This document shows positions 14,647-27,300 of a stretch of DNA of 64,000 nucleotides, one piece after another; the stretch's first letter is position 1, and every line of letters starts with the position of its first letter. The DNA comes from Trichoplax sp. H2. Taxonomy: Eukaryota > Placozoa > Uniplacotomia > Trichoplacea. A program made the translations under genes and the position numbers. A model generated the notes under the pieces. That model worked only from the letters and a program-made list of their open reading frames with translations, had not been told where the DNA came from and did no database searches. The stretch spans positions 992,001 through 1,056,000 of the forward strand of contig NOWV01000007.1 of assembly GCA_003344405.1 (NCBI GenBank), in the 5' to 3' direction.

Positions 14647-17600
14647 TTATTCCTCTAGAGAAATAAGATTACGACTAGCATCATTATTTTCTTCATTTTC
14701 ACTCTGCTGAGCCCACATTTGTGCATATTTTCCGTTCATTTCAAGAAGATCTTCATGCCTAAGATATATACGCATACGTTGACAATCATGGTTGATCAAA
14801 CTTAAACTAGCTACAGAAAAGATGTTAGCAATAACGTTTCTAAGTTCATCATAGTAAGAATAACAACCGCTAATTATGAACTCACCGTCCTCTCTCTATT
14901 ATTTCTCCATCCTTAAGTACAAGGATTAGATCAGCGTTTATGATAGTTGATAGCCTAATTATAGAAAATTAATTAAATGGAGCAAAGCAGGATTAAGTTT
15001 CCTTTTATATATCGAAACGAGTAAATCTATTAAACATTTCACTAACCTGTGTGCGACAACAACTGTGGTACGATTTGCGCATACTTTAGTTAACGAAGTT
15101 TGTATGTTTCGTTCAGTTTGAGTATCGAGGGCAGATGTAGCCTTATTGATTAAAATTAAATTCAGACTTTGGAAACTTCTTGAATCGAACCTACGAGTAC
15201 AGCTTCGATTGTAATTATAGTATTACTAGACATACCTCATCGAGTAACACAAATTGAGGTGACTTTAGAATAGTTCTAGCAATAGCTACTCTTTGCTTTT
15301 CTCCTCCACTCAGTTTTAGCCCTCGTTCACCAACGACTGTATCATATTCTAGTGAAACAGGTAACCATAATTAGGTAATAAAAATTATTTAATCAAGAGA
15401 ATAACTGTCTTTACTACGATACGTACTGTCTGTAAAGCGTAGCACGCGGTCATGAATATCTGCAGCTGCTGCGGCTTCCTCGACTTCATCGTCATTGGCA
15501 TCAGCACGGCCATACCTTACATTATACCTAAATTGATGCAAGAAAAGAAAAATGATTATCTGGCGTATTAGTAACGCTCTTTACTATGACATATTTAATA
15601 ATCCATTAAGGTTGTACCTAATACTTTCGTGAAATAAAACAGTATCTTGAGGAACGACACCTATAGCTTTCCTTAGAGATCTTTGAGAAATCTTGATTTG
15701 ATAGCAATGTAAGTTAAAATAGGAAATAACATTAAGCATGATAGTACAGTACATATATTCTATACAGAGAATGCTACTCAATATAGAAAAATAAATTCAT
15801 ACAAAAGCATCTAATACAGTAAGTTTATGATTCTAAACTGGTTTTTAATACTACCTCACCTTGGTGATATCCTGACCATCAAATAATATCGTGCCGCTAT
15901 GGATGTCATAAAAGCGGAATAGGAGTCTAATTATTGTGCTTTTACCACTACCGGATGGGCCAACCTAAGAAAAAAAGAATAATCAGTGTACTATGATCAA
16001 GTAGAATTGTGGTACCATAAGATAATTTTTCGGTTCTACTGTATGTAGTGACCGATACTCGTATTGCCGATATAACATTTCATCATAATATAATAGGGCT
16101 AAGCTATGTCAGTAACATAATGAAGAATCCTACCAAAGCTACAGTTTGCCCCGGGAGAACGGAAAATGAGATGTTCTTGAGAACTGGGCGACTGATAAAG
16201 CAGAATATCAATGTTAAATGTTAGAAACTGTATAACTATCGTAGAAAATAGCTTTATCAAAACAACGCTATCATCACCTAGAGTTATAATGAAAACAAAC
16301 ATCCCGAAATTCTATTTCGCCCTTAGTTACATTGAGTTCTGGTGCATTATCAATATCTTTCACCTAGCAAAGAAATTGTAACATCAGATTAATGTAATTA
16401 ATTGTGTAGTACAAGTTGAAATTTAGATCGGAATGAGCCGCGTACTTTGTAAATAAGTACAGAGAGATGTTAGTACAAAGTGCATCGTAATAATAAGATA
16501 TTTAACGTTTTGCAAATTCCGTTACATGCTAATAAGTACATACATCTACTTCAGCTTTCATTAGATCAAGCATATTTTCCATGTCAATAAATGATTGCTG
16601 TATAGTTCTATAATTTCAAAAGTCAACGACAGTATAAAATAATTAAAAGCACTGCTAAATCTGCTTAGAAAAATAATCAGCCTAGTACAGTATTTACGCT
16701 ACCTGTAGTATGTCCCAAAGTAATTCAGAGGTGCATAGAGTTGCACTATATAAGTAGCAAATAGCACATAGTCGCCAACCTAGGGATTGGTACGTGACCG
16801 TACAGAAAACAAACTTTAATTTGAGTATATAATGAGTTAATAGTATCGTAATGAATGTACACGCTCATAGGCGGAGAGGTATACTAAACTTTGGAAGTTA
16901 ATATTACACGTATTAGTGTAAAAGTACGTAGAACCATAACCAGTATTACCTTCAAGGATCCTTCCGCTACAAGATTCGCACAAAGTAAAGAACCAGCCAA
17001 AAGTCCTGAAGTTATAATGATACTTTGTGAAAGGTTTAATAATTGCAATGAGGCTAGGCTAATCCACTCAGATCTCTAATGAAAATAAATTGGCGAAAGC
17101 AAAAGATTTACATCTATTAGTTTTTGGATAGACAGTTTGTAATATCTCGGGTAAAAAATGATATTAATCTTAATTGATTACTATCGTATCACCTGATACT
17201 CAACAATCGCAGAATTAAATCTGTCAACCTCAAATTCCTCTCCAACGTAATATTTTACCTGAAATAATTTTATTTAGGATGTAAAACTGATTTCATACCA
17301 TAGCTAAAAAATTAACTAAAATTGACCTGCTTACAGTTTCGAAATTTATTAAGGAATCAACAGCTTTAGCTCGTGAAGAGTTATCCAGCTTATTCATTTT
17401 TCGGCGAAACTTTGTTCGCCATTCAGTTATATATATCGTAGCAATCAGATACAATACCATGGCGAAAAATACGATAACGCCAAACCAAGCATTAAAGGCC
17501 AGTATGAAGTAAATGATAGCTATAATGATGTCAGCTATTGTTGGAAGGATGCTAAAAATGACATTACTATAGATAATATAAATAGTAAAACTTCCATTAA

Positions 17601-20600
17601 TAATCGCACTGATTGAAGCGAACATTGATGCTTGATATTTATGCTGTACCTCAGTAGCGTATTAATGCTGCTAGCACCACGATCCATAACACGTAAGATT
17701 TCACCAGTTTTACGATTTAAATGCCATTGTAAGGATAAGCTTTTAATGAAAATAATTGTATTCTTAGTTAAACTTAAGTCTTTTCAATCGTTTAATTGAC
17801 AGTTCAATCTATTTACCTATGCAGATGAGCGAATAATTCTACACGCACGGTTCTTGTTGTATATTGCTGAACACGAATCCATAAAAATGAACGAATAATA
17901 CTTACAAAGCCCATTGATCCTGAATGTAACGTCAAATATAATGTTACATCAATTATAAGAATAAATTTCTAGATCAAATTTAATATGTAATCATGTAGGC
18001 ATTATCTGTAAACCTACCTACTCCTCCTCCCTGTAAAAACTTGAAACCAACATACGCGAAAATTAACCCGGTTGGCATTAAAATTTTACCATGAACCCCG
18101 GTAAGGGCATTTACTATAAAAATTCGATTTGAGAAAACCATTAACGTTTCAAGTTACTATGATAGAGAAATCTATACAATAACAAATATTTGTTAAAAAT
18201 GTTTAACTTACCAATATATTTGTAATATAATGGTACCAATAAATTGACTCCTCTCACAGAACACAAGAGGATAAAGCATAATACAACGTGGAATTGAAGT
18301 CTCCTAGATGCAATGAGAAGAGTATTATCCAGTTATAAAATTTTACTTCACTTACATACCAAACCAATCCATTAATATTGATAGCGTGGCTTTCGTAGCA
18401 ATATAAAATGCGAATACAAAACTTACTTGTTCTTTTTAGGCCATACATACGGCCATAACATCTTAAATTTAGTGCTGATAGCATTAAACGTCGATTTCGA
18501 CTCTGATGTTATATTCCCGTCCTCTTTATCCTATCAAAACGTAAATGCAATAGTGATTAACATATATGCAACGATACAACATAGAGCAGAATTTACTTCT
18601 TGCGGAAGAATGATATGAACAAATAGTAGAAGCTTACAAAACCTACTAAAGGTAATTATAATAATTGTGAATTACAGTAGAATTTATTACACATGGTGAT
18701 GATTTCAATCGAAACAACCATGATTAGGATCGCAACGAGGAATTCTTAGTCACACGTAACGGTTACTTCGTAATATCACTATTTATCAATCATTTCTTTG
18801 ATAACTAATTAATCACTGCCATACCTCGTCTATCCAATTAAGAAGCCAATATAGCTACTTTATTTTAAGTGTAAGTATGGTCATTCAGTCTGAATATATA
18901 AAGGATTCAATAGCCGTATAGTGGCTAACGAAATTACACTAATCTTGCAGTACCGTCTCTCATAGTATTTACATCGTAACATTAAATGCATTAATTAATA
19001 AATGTAAGAACGGTAAAGTAGAGCTAGTTATGATCGCTTAATTTGCCCGATTCACAATTGCAATAATTATTATAATTATCTTACCTCATCGACATCCGCG
19101 TTGACTAATAGTGCAAAGCGTGCTCCACGACGCATAATACTGAAGGCAGCACCGTGGTAGCCAAGGAGGAGAGATAAAAATGCACCGATATATTTCAAAA
19201 TGAAGACGCATAAATCGGCAATATCGACTAAAAAAATGAGAAAAAAATTGCAATTATTACGAGTACTAGCAATCGATTGTCACCGCCATGATATTAGCGT
19301 ACTACTGTATATTACAAATAAATGCAAAGCCCAATACAGATATATTCGCGTATAACTATATTGAGGCGTGATCAAAATCTAGGACATTATAGCGTAGTAC
19401 TGTATAATAATTATGAGAGCCGAACTTGTCATACTTACTGCTTCGCTTCATTTGCCACCACCATCGAGGGCTTTTCCACGATATGAATGCTATATTCTCC
19501 AAAGCAAAGGCAGTCAACCAGAATAGAAATAATGGCCATCCATGTCTTGTAGCTTTAGATCGCAAAATGTAAGATCTTTCAATCTTCATAACTAGCATTG
19601 AGTAAGTCCATGCCAAGAAACTTAAGCAAGCAGCTACAATAATATAATCAGGAGGTAGCCTGCCAGTCGTTTCTATTTAATAAATTACCAAAAAATTTTG
19701 GTACCGCAGTCACTTTAAAGTCATATTAGTAAATTAATTACGGGATTATCAATTATGTATCAGCTTGATCATATGATGAGTGGTTGAAGTTGTCATTGTA
19801 CTTTCTGATCCCATTACAGCTTCATCTACAACCGTAAACATTAGCTTTCTTGACTGTCTAGAATCCATCGAATTAATCTATACCTAGCACAGGTCATAAT
19901 GCAAACTATACTTAACTGAGTTGGCTGAACATGCATAATTCGTTATCAATTATTCATGCATGAGTACGATGTAATCTACAATTTATCTAATTTAGTCTTA
20001 CTACAATAAATTGCAAGTGTATGAGTGGCACAGTATTGATTGAATTTAACAGCAAAAATCAATGTACCTTCTGTGTGTGTTTGCTTATGGTACTCGTAAT
20101 GCTGGATGTTACTCAGATGCTTTTTATCATAGCAAGCATTGCAATTTATTTGTTTCTATACAGTACAGGATTATCTTTTTGGCCCATGATATCTGTCTTT
20201 AATTTCGTGCTGTGTGATATAAATTACTGCTTTAGCTAATCTAACAAAATAGACTAAATTAACTTTCATGCCCATGCATGATATCAGTTCAATTTAATGC
20301 TACAATAACTGCACAGCCATACAATGTACGAGATAATTAATACTTGTGTTTACTCCTCGATGTTTCGCACGATTGTGTATTTAATTTGTACAGTAATTCG
20401 TTATGAGATATGCCATCAACGCCTGAATTTCTAGCCATTTGAATTCATTAATTATTGTTTTATAGTGTAAATCGCAAGAACTGTTGAAACCGTTTTTCTT
20501 CTATACGTGCTGTATGACTAGCTATCTCTACAGTCCGATATGAAGTCATCTCTGTGTCGAACTTCAATTGATGAATAAACGGGTGATTCCGCACCTAATG

Positions 20601-21739
20601 CTATCCATGTTTTGCACGATTTATTGTTACTCAAGAGTAAAAAAAACTATCGACTTGGGATCTTCACATGATAGCTTGCCTAATTGCCTCCTTGTAGTCA
20701 CAGGTGCAATATCAATTTGAATGACGAGTATGGAGCACATTACAGAACTACAGTTACAAGTGTACAAGAGAAGCCTCTTACTGTGTATTTTTAGTGCAGT
20801 ATCTTATACAAAGAGTAATTAATATATCAACTGTCAGAAAAATTCATAAGTATCAGTTACTTGGCATAGTTAATCATTGATCTACTACTGCATACTTTAA
20901 CATTAAAGTATTCAATATACTCGCTATGGCGATTTGATGTAGTCAATAAGAAGGATGTATCGATGGAAAGATATCATCCATGCTTAGCATACGTATCATT
21001 CTTTGCTATATATTAAAAGCTATGTACACAGCCTATCCATCGATTTCTATTTGTCTAGCAGTATATCTAATCCCTTGATAATGTGATCTACTACTGTATA
21101 ATTTAACATTAAAGTATTCAATATACCCGCTATGGCGATTCGATGTAGTCAATAAGGATGTATTGATGGAAAGACATCATCCATGCTTAGCATATGTGCC
21201 ATTCTTTGCTATGTACTAAAAGCTATGTACATAACCTATCCATCGATTTCTACTTGTCTAGCAGTATGTCTAATCCCTTGATAATGTGATCTCATCACTT
21301 TGCGAAAGAATGTAGAAGGTTACTACTGTTATGGATGAAAAGCCGGCATTGCATAAAAAGTAGATATTACCCATCATGTTCAATGATGGCGGTCATGGCT
21401 ACTACTAATTACCCATAGCTACAATGGTATGACAGTCGTCAACAATATGACTTGTACCTTACCGATGATAGCATGGATGATGATATAAGCAACGTTGATA
21501 AATGCCATGGCCAAAGCGACTAAATGTTGCAGTTTGTAAGCAAATGACGATGGAATTTTACTGCTCGATTTGCCATGATAGCGCCTTCGTAAGTGAATGC
21601 AGTAACCAGTTCCAACGATAAAGGAAAGAAAGAGTAATATACAGCCTGCGATTACTCTATAGAAACAAACTGACAAACCAAAATCAACCCATACTGGTGT
21701 AAAAGGATCATTGCGGCTACAAAATATATTGCGTGCCAT
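14647..21739 (-). CDS. ABCB6: ABCB6-type half ABC transporter, canonical copy
   Basis: Membrane half-transporter of the ABCB6 group, linked in animals to porphyrin/heme or metal-conjugate transport in mitochondrial, lysosomal or plasma membranes; it should act as a dimer. Exons, 5' to 3' on the minus strand: 21739-21463, 19672-19439, 19227-19085, 18530-18427, 18303-18212, 18113-18018, 17919-17817, 17739-17650, 17566-17335, 17258-17193, 17075-16950, 16779-16703, 16607-16544, 16363-16278, 16191-16134, 15964-15860, 15691-15618, 15527-15427, 15348-15236, 15141-15047, 14954-14886, 14758-14647. All phases fit, giving 838 aa. The N-terminal TMD0 carries the SPRWWWQ motif, and the core has [18 protein letters not shown] and VDSLINFET. 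The ATPase domain is complete: Walker [10 protein letters not shown] at about 618-626, Q-loop Q666, LSGGE at 722-726, Walker B LLDE ending at 747, SALD, and switch His778. Confidence 0.95.
20879..21290. repeat. Two-copy ~206-bp tandem duplication in ABCB6 intron 1
   Basis: Unit one runs from GATCTACTACTGCATAC at about 20879 and unit two from GATCTACTACTGTATAA at about 21085. The copies differ by scattered substitutions and a few short indels. Both lie inside the long first intron (21462-19673) of the minus-strand ABCB6 gene. Confidence 0.85.
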
Positions 21740-22164
21740 CTTGAAGGCGAATGATGAAGATTAATTAGCTTGAGATGTTAATTAATGAATTAATTAATCA
21801 ACCGGGGAAATTTGAATTTTCCTTTTACTATAGCAAACGAGCTTTTATCAATGGCTAGTAAACAGTATGGATTAGACCAATTGGAATCAGCAGGGTATAA
21901 TACTTTATATGGCTGGCTGTGCTAAGGTAGGGTATAATGTAATACTATCGCTCATATCTAATCTCTCTGCCGTGCTGTATTATCATAGAATGTATAGAAA
22001 TCTTTGGAATGCTTTGTCACCATGACTAAGCTGAAATTAGCAATCCATTTTTTTGGACTGGAGTCATATTATCTTTGTATTTGTAAAGTCATGTTTTGGA
22101 TGTTGTATAACAATAGTATAGCTAAAGGCTTGTTTAGGACACTTTATAGCAGTCTATCGCTAAT

Positions 22165-22575
22165 ACTAATAATGGTATAATACTATAGCTATTAGCTAGA
22201 ATATCATACTAATACTAATACTAATAATACTATGATACTATAGCTATTAACTAGAATATCATACTAATACTAATACTAATAAGACCATAATACTATAGCG
22301 TTTAACTATAACATCATACTAATACTAATAATACTATGATACTATAGCTATTAATTAGAATATCATACTAATACTAATACTAATAATACTATGATACTAT
22401 AGCGTTTAACTATAACATCATACTAATACTAATACTAATAATACTATGATACTATAGCTATTAACTAGAGTATCATACTAATACTAATACTAATAAGACC
22501 ATAATACTATAGCGTTTAACTATAACATCATACTAATACTAATACTAATAATACTATAGCGTAGCATCTATAATA
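22165..22575. repeat. ~48-56-bp minisatellite with two alternating unit types
   Basis: The core ACTATAGC recurs near 22182, 22237, 22293, 22341, 22397, 22450, 22505 and 22553. Each is followed by a run of CATACTAATACTAATACTAA. Two variants alternate: one reads GCTATTAACTAGAATATC, the other GCGTTTAACTATAACATC. The order is roughly A-A-B-A-B-A-B, which suggests that an A-B dimer was amplified. Confidence 0.85.
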
Positions 22576-22768
22576 ATACTATAATAATAATACAATATAA
22601 GTTATTAGCTATATAAACTACCAATTCATTATAATACTTGTTATTTAGAAATCAAGGGGAATGCTAATCCAATTGGGGCTTATTTGAATTCTCATCTTTC
22701 GGTATACTGGACTTGAATTGGACATATGGTATATCTTACATTTGCAACATTTTATAGCAATAGTATAA

Positions 22769-23290
22769 GATAGATCGTGTTTGCAAGTCTTTACGTAGTA
22801 GTAGAACATTTCCAGTAAAGTATAAACTATTAAAATGCATTCTAAACTGGATATTTGAGGTATAAAAATTGTAGAAAGGCTCTTAATGTCTCATTCCAAT
22901 TTTACAACAAGTACAGTATATACTTGTTCGAAAGACTACAGTAATACTTGTAGATAGATCGTGTTTGCAAGTCTCTACACTGTAGTAGAACATTTCCAAT
23001 AAATCTACTACCATTAAAATACGTTGTAAACTGGATATTCGTTGCGTAGAAATATATAGTTTTTTTTAATATCTCATTACAATTTACAACAAGTACAGTA
23101 TATACTTTTTTAAGAGACCGCAGCAATAGTATTCGATAGGTCGTGTTTAGAAGTCTCTGTACAGTAGTAGAAAATTTCCAATAAATTATTCTACAATTAA
23201 AATGCATTATAAACTGAATAATCGCGGCGTAGAAATTGTAGAAAGGTTCTTAACATCTCATTCCAATTTTACAACATTTACCCTTTCAAG
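22769..23290. repeat. Three-copy ~183-bp tandem repeat
   Basis: Copies begin at the word GATAGATCGTGTTTGCAAGT near 22769 and 22953, and at the variant GATAGGTCGTGTTTAGAAGT near 23135. Each unit carries GTAGTAGAACATTTCC, a run of ATTAAAATGCAT type, and CTCATTCCAATTTTACAAC. No coding potential is shared between the units. Confidence 0.85.
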
Positions 23291-24313
23291 AAGATAAATA
23301 ATAGCAAAAGCCATGTCGAAGGCAGTTTATAATAATAATATTAGACGGAAATCACGCTGCGTCATGAACAGTAGCTTATGCAAGATGCAATATTGAAATA
23401 TATGTAATCTAGTTGCATTATAACACGCTGCATTCTGTACCTTTCACTCGAAAAAGCAATATCTTGATTGCTAATTTGCAAAATATCCAAAACTCTATAA
23501 CTTGATCAATAGATCATTTTATTTTAGCAAAAAATTGCCCCTTTTAAAAACCATCTAGAAGCTAGTTCTACCCTTGATTTGAGTAGTGAGCCATCTATTG
23601 TTGTGATAACTTCTAAAAGTTAGAAACAATATTACTTGACTACATAATATTTCAGCTTACTCACAGTGTAAAGTGTATATAGTACATTAAATGTTACTGA
23701 TAATATACAGAAATAACAGACGCCAATATAAATGATCTAATTTTAATTCCTTTCTATAAATCTTTATGTACCGTATTTCTGACAATAATGTGGCCGATGA
23801 AATACGATACTGTGGATAAATACGATAGCATAATCGCATGCAAGATACTCTGTATATGTATATATGCGGGTACATCATATGCTAAACGCAATCCTAAATT
23901 GATATGGCTAATTTAAGCCAAATACATTAGATTATAGAGGTATACCTGTATATATAAGTAATATATATACTGTATGTATAGGGTGCATCACATGCCAAAC
24001 ATATTCCTAAATTGATATTGCTAATTTGAACCAGATATTGAGATTATATCCCTAGACTTTAACCCAAACTTATGCCAGTGATAGCTACAATAAATTGATT
24101 AAAAAGAAAAATCTCTTTCGAAAGAATAAAATGTTGTGATAACTGTTCTACTGCGAATATAATACTATTTTAACAGCAGATATCTACACTATACTATCAG
24201 AATTATTGGATTAGACTGCGAATAAGTGTTGACATACAAGACGTAAACACTTTATCATACTGCTATAATTGGCGTAAAATTTATCTTGTTCAATCCAATT
24301 TGACCCGAAGAGA

Positions 24314-27300
24314 CTATCTAACTAGACTTCGGTAGTATAGATTTGTAGCCCTTAAGTATTTGTGTCTGTAAAAACAAAAGCAAACGCTATTAAGTGATGC
24401 TCAGCCAATGGAGAAATATGTAATGTTTACTTAAAATTGAATATACTGTATATAGGAAAGAAATTATATACGCAGTTGTTGTAAAATGTGTAATAATATT
24501 TCTAGTACATCAAATTTACTTTTACGCAAACATCACCGTAATATTATTACAAATTACAAAAATTATTCTAGACCGAAATATCTTTAAAATTCATAGTTGT
24601 TACCTTCCTTCGTCTATCGTTTTACCGCCTTTTATAACCACAATATTATCGCATTTCTGAATGAATTCCAATCTACAATATCAATAATTTAAGTTTTGAA
24701 ATGGTTCTGTGATTAAATATTGCTTTAACGGTGTATAGATAAATGCAGAATCTATATTTAGTGCACCTTATTAAAAAGTTACTAAAATTTACACTAGTAA
24801 TAGTCCTAGAAATTTTCTTTTAAATATCAAATATATATGATCAATCCAAATTAGTCATCTAAAGCGGATATTGTATTATAAATTTATAACGCAAGCACAA
24901 TTTTGTACCTATTAGTACTTATGACGACAGTCCTTTCATTGAAGAGCGTACATAAAGGTTGAATTATAGTATCCCAAGATTTATCATCGAGATTCAATAT
25001 TGTCTATTTATATCAAGGATAACATTAGTTGAATGAAAACGATAAGCAGTAAAATTCCTTTCTTCTTAGCTATGTAATTTTGCATGACTAATACGAATAG
25101 AATTTAAAACATATACTTATTGCTTTCAAGAGGATCATTATTCCATACTATGTATAATTCCCTTATTTCTGTTTCTGTATAAAATTATACCTCTGAGAGA
25201 TCTTCGATCAGAACAATTTCCGGATCTTTCAAAATAACTCTAGCAATGGCAATTTTAACTCTATCTTCAACTCTAAATCTTAACTCATCTATACCAATTA
25301 GGGTGTCATAACCTAATCATCCCCAAATTTATATCATATTACATAAAGTTCCATCAAGATTTAAACCGATTTACTCATTAGCTATATTCTTAATAGATGT
25401 CAGTTACCTTCTGGCAGTGATATTAGTTTTTCATGTATACCGACTAGCTCGCAGGCTCGGATAATTTCTCGTTCAGATTTATTAGAACACCCATAACTGA
25501 CGTTGTGTCTAGTCGGATAACATAGGTAATATTATGCATCTGTTGGACGAAATGGTAGTCCTATGCAATACTTTACGGTCTAAAAATCATGGATATTGCT
25601 ATTTAATTCGTACTTTATAGTGCCTTGAATGAGTTTCGGTTCCTTTGGTATATAGCCTATATTCCTTCGCAAAGACTTCCAGTTTACCTTAATATTTAAA
25701 GTAGTGTTGATAGAATTGCTTAAGACTAATTCTATTCTCTCTCCCTATCCTAGATGATTAATATTCCTACACATTGTATGCTGTTTATGATTTACTTTAC
25801 TTTCTAAAATGATGATTAAGAACTTAGGGAGGATTTACTGTAAACAGGCTTCAAAGTATCCGTGCTAAACTTATTACTTATGAATCATGCAAAGTTTTGG
25901 ATCATTTGTAAATCTATGTTAACAAATGCTAGCCTTGTTGAAATGGCAAAATCTAAAGCAAACTTTTATGCCTGCTTAAAGTTCTGGTAGTAAATAATAG
26001 TATCTACACACTAATCACCGACTTCGGACAGGAGACTTACCAATTGGATATTCCTTCCTAGGACCGTAATTTTTCCTTGGTGTAAAGGGTGCCAGCCATA
26101 AATCAACTTTAAAATCGCATCTTTACCACTCGTTGGTGACCCCACCTAAACCAAAACCAATGAAAATTATACATAGTGGCTTGTATAACAGAAATAGTAA
26201 TCATATATTGATCAATATTATCTCCAAATATCGATGGTATATTTATACTAAACCAACTAATGCTAAAGTCTGCTGATATAGGACTTGAAGGGAGACATTT
26301 TCTATAGCTGGATATCTATTCATGATAATAATTACAACCAGATAAAATTACAATATTGATTAGCATTTAGATGTACTAATGGTTAGAAAAATATTATAAT
26401 AATAAATCTTAAAGGTTAAAAATACAATATATACGTAAATACTTTCGATTAGGTCGAGATGATACATTTTCCATTTTGATGCCATCTTGATGAGCCTCTA
26501 AGTCAGGCAGTTCTTTGTAGTTGTTATCCTTTAAATTTTTTATACAGTATTCATTAGGCAAAAATTCATCACTGTATTATAAATTATGTTTTTAAGTTAC
26601 ATGATCAATTATGAATTCTAGAAAAAGATCTTTATAAATTGGCTAATTAATTTAAACATGAATTATCCATTCATACCACACTATTTTAGTTACCTTCAGG
26701 AGATCTTGTAAAATTGTAAACAACCTATTAATATCCTGGATTTGGCCATAACTATAAATTATTGAATAGAATATTAAGCCACCCAAAATTATAAGTTGAG
26801 TTATAATTACTGGTAAAATATTGCTGTATTCTGGTCATGATGGACTTAGTTAATTGACTATTGCAAGCTAAAATTGTTAGTTGGTAGTTTGGATTGGTAC
26901 TACAACTACTACTTTTTAAAATTTTTATAAATTTACGACTATTAAATGATGAATTTGCTGCAAAAACTGATAATATTGGCAATAAAACTATAATTTTCGA
27001 AACGATTTCTATGATCAATTATAGTTTAAAAAATTCTCTATAAATATTACATCTGTATTTTTTATTCGAAAGTAAAATCTCATAGCATGCTTCTAGTAAT
27101 CCCGTATAGAGCAGTTGCAAACCTGGAATTTGAAATTAATGTTCTAACACAGGAATATATGACTTCCAAATAGATAATAAACAAGACTAAATCACCAACC
27201 TAAGTAAAAATCATAATTATTGGAGAATCAGAGATAGCTCGGTTATTTTAAATTAATCGTTTAATGGATGGTATATTGATTTTAATTACCGTCAGTTGTG

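Larger units (their letters stand above)
21740..24313. other. Spacer between the two ABCB6 paralogues
   Basis: This separates the start of the canonical ABCB6 gene from the stop of its paralogue, both on the minus strand. It contains two repeat arrays, described separately, and no supported exon. The promoter of the canonical ABCB6 gene should lie near 21.74-22.1 kb. Open frames at 22902-23207 and 23687-23878 fall in repeat or AT-rich sequence. Confidence 0.65.

Noticed and set aside
20021-20239. 72-aa hydrophobic plus-strand open frame
   Set aside because: It lies within intron 1 of the minus-strand ABCB6 gene, with no splice partners and no recognisable family. AT-rich DNA often yields hydrophobic frames.
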